A stretch of DNA of 14,982 bases, from positions 1-14,982 of the forward strand of contig DATIKW010000010.1 in assembly GCA_035477115.1 (NCBI GenBank), written 5' to 3'. Under the pieces are notes generated by a model. The model saw nothing but the letters and a program-made list of their open reading frames with translations. It did not search any database and was not told the DNA's origin. The position numbers and the translations under genes were made by a program. The stretch comes from UBA995 sp035477115. GTDB lineage: Bacteria; Bacillota; Sulfobacillia; UBA995. Below are positions 6,901 through 12,655 of the stretch, one piece after another; within the stretch, counting starts at the first letter, position 1, and each line of letters opens with the position of its first letter.

Positions 6901-7740
6901 CCCCAAGACGGTAAGACCATCATCTACGACGGGCGCAGCGGCCTCCCCATGGACAACCCGGTGACCGTCGGCTACATCTACATGATGAAACTCGCTCACC
7001 TCGTAGATGACAAGATACACTCGCGCTCGACCGGCCCGTACTCGCTGGTTACGCAGCAGCCGCTAGGAGGTAAGGCGCAGTTCGGCGGTCAGCGTTTTGG
7101 GGAGATGGAAGTCTGGGCGCTCGAGGCCTATGGCGCTGCCTATACCTTGCAGGAACTGCTCACTGTCAAGTCGGATGACGTTGTCGGACGGGTCAAGACC
7201 TATGAGGCGATTGTGAAGGGCGAGAACATACCGGAACCGGGCGTCCCCGAGTCATTCAAGGTCCTCATCAAGGAACTGCAGAGCCTGGCTCTGGACGTCA
7301 AGGTCCTCTCAGAGGACGCGCGGGAAATCGCGATCTTGGACACCGAAGATGACGTGACCGAAAGAGCCCGGGACCTCGATCTGGACCTTGGCGTGGAGCC
7401 CAAAGTCGACCTGGTCGGCGGCATCCTCGAGGAAGAGGATGATGATGAAGAAGAAGTGGGAGTCTCGATCAAGTTGCCGATCGCGGAGGACATGGTCCTC
7501 CACGTGCCGGATGAACTGGACGAGCCCGACTTGCCGGCCGCCGCCTCGGGAGATAGCCTTCCCGGCGACACCGCTGCACCGGAAACAGGGCCGGTACCCA
7601 CCCAATTCACTGACGAAGATCTGGACATCGACTTGAGCATTGACCTCGAGGACGACGGAGACCTGGCTCCCTACGAGCGCGAAGATGGCGAGGACGGCGC
7701 GGACGCCGAGCGTAAGGATGCCGGGGACGAGGACAACTGA
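3976..7740 (+). CDS. rpoB: DNA-directed RNA polymerase subunit beta
   Basis: RpoB is the second-largest catalytic subunit of RNA polymerase and pairs with RpoC downstream. At 1254 residues it is somewhat longer than typical Bacillota RpoB. The rifampicin-binding region is at about residues 435-463 ([20 protein letters not shown], then [10 protein letters not shown]). It keeps the wild-type Gln443, Asp446, His456, Arg459 and Ser461, equivalents of E. coli Q513, D516, H526, R529 and S531. The active-site segment [11 protein letters not shown] (889-899) carries the two conserved lysines at 890 and 898. From about residue 1122 onward a tail of some 133 residues contains about 50 Asp/Glu and few basic residues, including a run of nine acidic residues at 1152-1160. 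The start is ATG 3976 with GAGAGGG five bases upstream. rpoC follows after 32 bases. Confidence 0.98.
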   Translation: [1254 protein letters not shown]

Positions 7741-7772
7741 TTCATCCGCTGAACACGGAGGAGGACGAGTCC

Positions 7773-10700
7773 TTGATGGATGTCAATCATTTCGACTCCA
7801 TGCGGATTGGTTTGGCATCGGCCGATCAGATCCGCCAGTGGTCCCGAGGCGAGGTGACGAAACCGGAGACGATCAACTACCGCACTCTGAAACCGGAGCG
7901 GTCAGGACTATTCTGCGAGCGCATCTTCGGGCCGACTCGCGACTGGGAGTGCCACTGCGGCAAGTACAAGCGGGTCCGCTACCGCGGCATAGTCTGCGAC
8001 AAGTGCGGAGTAGAGGTCACGCGCGCCAAGGTGCGACGCGACCGCATGGGTCACATTGAACTTGCGGCGCCGGTTTGCCATATCTGGTTCTTCAAAGGGA
8101 TCCCGAGCCGGATGGGCCTTCTGCTGGATATGTCTCCCCGGTCGCTCGAGAAGGTATTGTACTTTGCCGCCTATATCGTGCTGGACCCGGGTGACACGCC
8201 GCTCATCAAAAAACAGCTACTCGATGAAAAGGAATATCGGGACAAGCGCGACAAATACGGTTCCGCCTTCCGCGTGGGGATGGGGGCCGAAGCCATCCAG
8301 GAGTTGCTCCGAGAGGTCGACCTCGAGGCGATGGCCCAGGAACTCAGGACTGAACTCAAAGCAGCCGGGGGGCAGCGGAGGCTGCGCGCAATCCGGCGGC
8401 TGGAGGTAGTGGGGGCATTTCGCCAATCCGGCAACCATCCGTCGTGGATGATCCTCGCCGTGGTTCCGGTGATTCCTCCGGAACTGCGACCCATGGTGCA
8501 ACTGGATGGGGGCCGCTTTGCCACATCCGACTTGAATGACCTGTACCGCAGGGTCATCAACCGCAACAATCGGCTGAAGCGGCTCCTCGATCTGGGAGCC
8601 CCCGACATCATCGTCCGGAACGAGAAACGAATGCTTCAAGAAGCGGTCGACGCCCTGATCGATAATGGCCGCCGAGGCCGGCCGGTGACGGGGCCCGGGA
8701 ACCGGCCCCTGAAGTCACTGTCCGATATGCTCAAGGGCAAGCAGGGCCGGTTCCGGCAGAACCTGCTCGGCAAGCGAGTGGACTACTCGGGCCGTTCGGT
8801 GATCGTGGTAGGGCCCAACCTCAAGCTCCATCAGTGCGGTCTGCCGAAGGAAATGGCGCTGGAGTTGTTCAAGCCTTTTGTCATGAAGCGGCTGGTGCAA
8901 CTGGGCCATGCGCATAACGTGAAGAGTGCGAAACGCATGGTCGAACGGGTAAGGCCGGAAGTGTGGGGGGTTGTGGAAGAAGTCATTCGCGAGCACCCGG
9001 TGCTGTTGAACCGGGCTCCCACTCTTCACCGCCTGGGTATCCAGGCTTTCGAACCGGTCCTGGTTGAAGGTCGAGCCATCCAGATTCATCCGCTGGTCTG
9101 CGCCGCTTACAATGCCGACTTCGATGGCGATCAGATGGCCGTACATGTCCCGCTATCGGCGGAAGCCCAGGCGGAAGCCAGGATCTTGATGCTGTCAGCC
9201 CACAATATACTGAACCCCAAGGATGGTATGCCGGTCGTAACGCCCACGCAGGACATGGTGCTCGGATGCTACTATCTCACGGTGGCCAAGGAGGGCGGCC
9301 GGGGAGAGGGCGCCGTCTTGTCCGGAGCCGAAGAAGTGGGGCTGGCCTACGAGGCAGGGGCTGTGGACCTTCACAGCTGGATTGACGTGGGGACGCCCCA
9401 GGGCAGGAAGCGGACCACAGTTGGGAGAGTGATCCTGAACGAGGCGCTTCCCGAGGGCATGCGCTTCGTCAATGAGGTGGTGGACCGCAAGATCCTGGGT
9501 CAGATTGTCGCCCGCTGCTATCGGATGTATGGGAGCGCCGGCACTGCTCGCGTCCTCGATAGCTTGAAACAGGTCGGCTTTCGTTTCGCCACCCAGGCCG
9601 GTGCCACTATCAGCGTGACGGACATTGACATCCCGCCGGAGAAAGGACAGATTCTCGAAGAGGCCGACTGTCAGGTCGAGGAGTTTGAACTGCAGTATCG
9701 GCGGGGCTTGATCACCGGTGAAGAGCGGTACCTCAAGATCATCGAGGTGTGGAATGGGGCAAAGGACCTCTTGACCGAGCGCCTCATGAATCGCTTGGGT
9801 TCCTTCAATCCGGTGTACATGATGGCCGCTTCGGGAGCCCGGGGTAACGTCCAGCAGATATCCCAGCTCGCAGGGATGCGAGGTCTGATGGCCGATCCTT
9901 CAGGCCGCATCATCGAGCTGCCCATACGCGCCAACTTTCGGGAAGGGCTGAACGTCCTCGAGTACTTCACATCAACTCACGGTACGCGAAAGGGACTGGC
10001 CGACACGGCGCTGCGAACCGCCGACTCCGGCTACCTGACTCGGAGGTTGGTAGATGTTTCCCAGGATGTCATCATCCGCGAGGAGGAGTGCGGTACTACC
10101 TCGGGGATACGCGTGGCTGAAGTCCGCGATGGCAGCGAACTGATCGAGTCGCTCGTCGATCGGGTAATCGGGCGCACGGCGCTCACCGACATCCTGCATC
10201 CGGACACGGCAGAGACTCTCGTAGCGGCCAACCAGGAGATAGACGAAGCTGCCGGCGCCCGCCTGGAAGCAGCAGGAGTGCGGGAAGTGGAGATTCGTTC
10301 CGTCTTCACCTGCAAGTCCCGTCATGGGCTGTGCATTCGCTGCTACGGCCGCAACCTCGCTACCGGTAGACAGGTTGAGGTCGGCGAGGCGGTAGGGATC
10401 GTCGCCGCGCAGTCCATAGGCGAGCCGGGAACCCAGTTGACCATGCGGACGTTCCACACCGGCGGAGTCGCCGGCGAGGATATCACCCACGGCCTGCCGC
10501 GCGTAGAGGAACTATTCGAGGCAAGAAAGCCCAAAGGCCAGGCGTTGATCGCCGACCTCGACGGCACGGCCCACTTCGTCGACACGCGGGGGCGGAAGGA
10601 ACTCGAAATCCGCTCTTCCTATGGTGACGTGTCGGTCCACCCGCTGCCCTTCACGGCCCGTGTGAAAGTCAGGGAAGGGGACGCCGTGAGCGCGGGCCAG

Positions 10701-11315
10701 GAGTTGACGGAAGGCCCGGTCAATCCCCACGACTTGCTCAAGATCAAGGGACTACGCGCCGTCCAGGTGTACCTGCTGCAGGAAGTGCAAAGAGTCTATC
10801 GGCTGCAGGGCGTCGATATAAACGACAAGCACATTGAGGTAATTGTCCGCCAGATGTTGCGCAAGGTCAAGGTCGACGATCCGGGTGATAGCGACCTGCT
10901 TCCCGGGAGCTTGATCGACCTGTACGACTTCGAGAACGAGAACGAGCGCGTACTCGCGGCCGGCGGCCAGCCGGCGGTGGCGCGACCGCAACTCCTTGGG
11001 ATCACCAAAGCATCGCTGGCGACGGATTCCTTCCTGTCGGCGGCATCTTTCCAGGAGACGACCCGCGTCCTCACCGAGGCGGCGCTCAAAGGTAGGCGGG
11101 ACCCGCTCCTCGGTCTCAAGGAGAACGTCATCATCGGCAAGTTGATACCGGCAGGAACCGGCATGGAGAAGTACCGCGCACTCGGCCCGGGCTATGACGA
11201 GTTGGCCGACGAACCGGAGGATCCGCTCCTGGCAAGGCTCAAGGCCCCGGACTCCGGGGGCGACGGGGAGTTCGAGGTCTTGGCGGGGGACGCCTCGTGT
11301 CAGGGTAATCGTTGA
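7773..11315 (+). CDS. rpoC: DNA-directed RNA polymerase subunit beta'
   Basis: RpoC is the largest RNA polymerase subunit and carries the catalytic magnesium site. NADFDGDQ (residues 447-454) supplies the three metal-binding aspartates 449, 451 and 453. The clamp zinc site uses Cys60, 62, 75 and 78; the second zinc site uses Cys773, 847, 854 and 857. The trigger-loop region starts near QSIGEPGTQLTMRTFHTGG (880-898) and lacks the large insertion seen in E. coli; the 1180-residue length agrees. I took TTG 7773 because GGAGGAGG (7757-7764) is eight bases upstream and the family usually begins M-L-D-V-N; the very next codon is ATG (7776), an equally possible start. The stop TGA lies inside a promoter -35 box. 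Confidence 0.98.
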   Translation: MMDVNHFDSMRIGLASADQIRQWSRGEVTKPETINYRTLKPERSGLFCERIFGPTRDWECHCGKYKRVRYRGIVCDKCGVEVTRAKVRRDRMGHIELAAPVCHIWFFKGIPSRMGLLLDMSPRSLEKVLYFAAYIVLDPGDTPLIKKQLLDEKEYRDKRDKYGSAFRVGMGAEAIQELLREVDLEAMAQELRTELKAAGGQRRLRAIRRLEVVGAFRQSGNHPSWMILAVVPVIPPELRPMVQLDGGRFATSDLNDLYRRVINRNNRLKRLLDLGAPDIIVRNEKRMLQEAVDALIDNGRRGRPVTGPGNRPLKSLSDMLKGKQGRFRQNLLGKRVDYSGRSVIVVGPNLKLHQCGLPKEMALELFKPFVMKRLVQLGHAHNVKSAKRMVERVRPEVWGVVEEVIREHPVLLNRAPTLHRLGIQAFEPVLVEGRAIQIHPLVCAAYNADFDGDQMAVHVPLSAEAQAEARILMLSAHNILNPKDGMPVVTPTQDMVLGCYYLTVAKEGGRGEGAVLSGAEEVGLAYEAGAVDLHSWIDVGTPQGRKRTTVGRVILNEALPEGMRFVNEVVDRKILGQIVARCYRMYGSAGTARVLDSLKQVGFRFATQAGATISVTDIDIPPEKGQILEEADCQVEEFELQYRRGLITGEERYLKIIEVWNGAKDLLTERLMNRLGSFNPVYMMAASGARGNVQQISQLAGMRGLMADPSGRIIELPIRANFREGLNVLEYFTSTHGTRKGLADTALRTADSGYLTRRLVDVSQDVIIREEECGTTSGIRVAEVRDGSELIESLVDRVIGRTALTDILHPDTAETLVAANQEIDEAAGARLEAAGVREVEIRSVFTCKSRHGLCIRCYGRNLATGRQVEVGEAVGIVAAQSIGEPGTQLTMRTFHTGGVAGEDITHGLPRVEELFEARKPKGQALIADLDGTAHFVDTRGRKELEIRSSYGDVSVHPLPFTARVKVREGDAVSAGQELTEGPVNPHDLLKIKGLRAVQVYLLQEVQRVYRLQGVDINDKHIEVIVRQMLRKVKVDDPGDSDLLPGSLIDLYDFENENERVLAAGGQPAVARPQLLGITKASLATDSFLSAASFQETTRVLTEAALKGRRDPLLGLKENVIIGKLIPAGTGMEKYRALGPGYDELADEPEDPLLARLKAPDSGGDGEFEVLAGDASCQGNR

Positions 11316-11340
11316 CAGCCCAGTTGCCGTCAGCTAAAAT
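11312..11340 (+). promoter_or_regulatory. Strong sigma-70 promoter of the str operon, overlapping the rpoC stop
   Basis: A perfect TTGACA -35 (11312-11317) is followed, after the ideal 17 bases, by TAAAAT (11335-11340), one mismatch from consensus. The rpoC stop codon TGA (11313-11315) is inside the -35 box. This is the closest match to consensus in the window. It would start transcription near 11347, about 44 bases before the L7Ae-like gene, and drive rpsL-rpsG-fusA-tuf. No terminator is visible after rpoC, so read-through from rpoBC is also expected. Confidence 0.8.
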
Positions 11341-11356
11341 ATAAAAGTGTCCGCGG

Positions 11357-11370
11357 CCGGCCTAGGCCGG
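11357..11370 (+). repeat. 14-base perfect palindrome in the str operon leader
   Basis: CCGGCCTAGGCCGG is its own reverse complement. It lies just after the predicted transcription start and 20 bases before the L7Ae-like start codon. As RNA it could form a short hairpin only by giving up its central pairs. As DNA it could be a dimer binding site. No function is known to me, and GC-rich DNA makes such palindromes fairly likely by chance. Confidence 0.5.
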
Positions 11371-11390
11371 GAACGGGAAGGAAGTGCCTC

Positions 11391-11645
11391 GTGGCGTCCG
11401 CGGAAGCGGTCAGTAAAGCGAGGAAGAGGACGGTCGGGATCAGGCAAACCCTCAAAGCGGTGGAACAGGGACTGGTCCGCGTGGTGGTGGTTGCTGAGGA
11501 TGCCGATGCACGGCTGCTGCGCGATCTCTTGGCCTCCTGCCAGCGACGGGGCGTGACCGTGACCTATGTCGAATCGATGAAGATGTTGGGTGAGGCTTCG
11601 GGTATCAAGGTCGGGGCGGCGGCAGCCGCGGTGCTTGAGGAGTAG
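11391..11645 (+). CDS. rplGB: L7Ae-family ribosomal protein (YbxF/RplGB-like)
   Basis: This is an 84-residue protein of the L7Ae/L30e RNA-binding family, close to B. subtilis YbxF, which lies at the same place between rpoC and rpsL. Members bind kink-turn RNA. Visible landmarks are an N-terminal segment like RTVGIRQTLKAVEQG, a strand VVVAEDAD, and the closing ESMKMLGEASGIKVGAAAA block typical of the family. Its role in bacteria is unclear; YbxF has been shown to bind kink-turns and to associate with the ribosome. The start is GTG 11391 with AAGGAAG six bases upstream. It is the first gene after the strong str promoter and is followed by rpsL after 20 bases. Its presence supports a Bacillota-type host. 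Confidence 0.93.
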   Translation: MASAEAVSKARKRTVGIRQTLKAVEQGLVRVVVVAEDADARLLRDLLASCQRRGVTVTYVESMKMLGEASGIKVGAAAAAVLEE

Positions 11646-11665
11646 CTGAGCGGGGAGCGAACGAT

Positions 11666-12040
11666 ATGCCTACCATGAACCAACTGGTTAGAAAGGGCCG
11701 GAGGGCTGGAAGGGCGCGATGCAAAGCTCCTGCTTTGCAGGCCAACCCCTTCCGCCGGGGGGTCTGCACCGTGGTCAAGACGGTGACCCCCAAGAAGCCC
11801 AACTCGGCTCTGCGCAAGGTAGCCCGGGTGCGGCTCACCAATCACATTGAGATTACGGCTTACATTCCCGGCATCGGCCACAACCTCCAGGAACACTCGG
11901 TAGTCCTCGTGCGGGGCGGCCGCGTGAAAGATCTCCCCGGAGTACGCTACCATATCGTTCGTGGCACCTTGGATTCCGCGGGGGTGGCCAACCGCCAACG
12001 CGGTCGCTCTAAGTACGGCGCAAAGAGGCCGAAGCGCTAA
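11666..12040 (+). CDS. rpsL: 30S ribosomal protein S12
   Basis: S12 sits at the decoding centre and controls the accuracy of codon reading. The 124-residue product matches the family along its full length, with TPKKPNSALRK (about residues 42-52), RVRLTNHIEITAYIPG and GGRVKDLPGVRYH. The lysines in PKKPNS and in RVKDLPG, whose replacement gives streptomycin resistance in other bacteria, are both the normal residue. The Asp of KDLPG, methylthiolated in some bacteria, is present. The start is ATG 11666 with GGGGAG eight bases upstream. It is second in the str operon, and a 101-base gap with strong hairpins separates it from rpsG. Confidence 0.98.
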   Translation: MPTMNQLVRKGRRAGRARCKAPALQANPFRRGVCTVVKTVTPKKPNSALRKVARVRLTNHIEITAYIPGIGHNLQEHSVVLVRGGRVKDLPGVRYHIVRGTLDSAGVANRQRGRSKYGAKRPKR

Positions 12041-12052
12041 GCGAATACTGGC

Positions 12053-12111
12053 GGCCGAGGTGACGGTCGCCTCAGGTTGGCCGGGGGGTCTGGGCGGATG
12101 AGGCCCCCCGG
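12053..12111 (+). promoter_or_regulatory. Two strong hairpins in the rpsL-rpsG gap, candidate S7 control region
   Basis: Hairpin 1 is GAGGTGA (12057-12063) with TCGCCTC (12067-12073), seven pairs and a three-base loop. Flanking GGCC arms (12053-12056/12079-12082) could extend it. Hairpin 2 is CCGGGGGGTC (12081-12090) with GGCCCCCCGG (12102-12111), ten pairs with one T-G and an 11-base loop. No T-run follows hairpin 2, so it is not a standard terminator. In E. coli, S7 binds the S12-S7 intercistronic RNA and represses the operon; applying that here is inference from position. The two folds share bases 12081-12082 and so may be alternatives. Confidence 0.5.
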
Positions 12112-12141
12112 GTGTGTCAGAGGATCCGGGAGGTGCACCAA

Positions 12142-12612
12142 GTGCCTAGACGGGGGCATGTTCCGAAGCGCGATGTCCAACCGGACACGGTATATGCCAG
12201 TGTCACCGTGACCCGGCTGATCAACAAGCTGATGCTCAAGGGCGAGAAAGGGCTGGCAGAGCGGGCCTTCTACCAGGCCATGGATGCGGTTGGTCAGAAG
12301 TCGGGCAAAGAGCCGCTCGGCGTGTTTGAAACGGCTCTGAAGAACGCCACCCCATTTCTAGAGGTAAAGGCCCGGCGCGTTGGAGGTTCGACTTACCAGG
12401 TGCCGGTTGAGGTACGTCCCGAAAGGCGAGTGTCACTCGCCATGCGGTGGATCCTGCAGTACGCCCGGCAGCGTCCCGAACGAACGCTGGTGCAGAAACT
12501 CGCCGCGGAGATCCTGGATGCGGCCAACGGCACCGGGGGAGCCGTCAAGCGGCGCGAGGAGACCCACCGGATGGCTGAAGCGAACAAGGCTTTTTCTCAT
12601 TATCGCTGGTGA
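12142..12612 (+). CDS. rpsG: 30S ribosomal protein S7
   Basis: S7 starts assembly of the 30S head by binding the 3' major domain of 16S rRNA and lines the E site. From GTG 12142 the product is 156 residues, the standard length, and begins PRRGHVPKRDVQPD, matching the family start. Further landmarks are the TRLINKLMLKGEKG segment, GGSTYQVPVEV (the beta-ribbon) and RWILQYARQRPE. GGGAGGTG (12128-12135) is six bases before GTG. The frame is open ten codons further upstream to 12112, but that would include the ribosome site. The next gene, fusA, begins 43 bases later. In E. coli this protein is the repressor of the str operon. Confidence 0.98.
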   Translation: MPRRGHVPKRDVQPDTVYASVTVTRLINKLMLKGEKGLAERAFYQAMDAVGQKSGKEPLGVFETALKNATPFLEVKARRVGGSTYQVPVEVRPERRVSLAMRWILQYARQRPERTLVQKLAAEILDAANGTGGAVKRREETHRMAEANKAFSHYRW

Positions 12613-12655
12613 GCAGGTTGCGAGACCTGACCGCCGCTGGAGAGGGGGGAGAGAA

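Noticed and set aside
5905..7020. Antisense open frame of about 370 codons inside rpoB
   Set aside because: It is a shadow of rpoB codons, with no family resemblance or ribosome site evidence.
12081..12111. Intrinsic terminator after rpsL
   Set aside because: The hairpin is strong but is followed by TGTGTCAG without a T-run, so termination is unlikely.
12112..12141. GTG start ten codons upstream for S7
   Set aside because: The extension overlaps the rpsG ribosome site and the foot of the hairpin; S7 proteins begin at the PRR(K)GH segment.
12380..12655. Frame of EF-G extending back through rpsG
   Set aside because: The extra 92 residues are the out-of-frame reading of S7; EF-G family start and ribosome site are at 12656.
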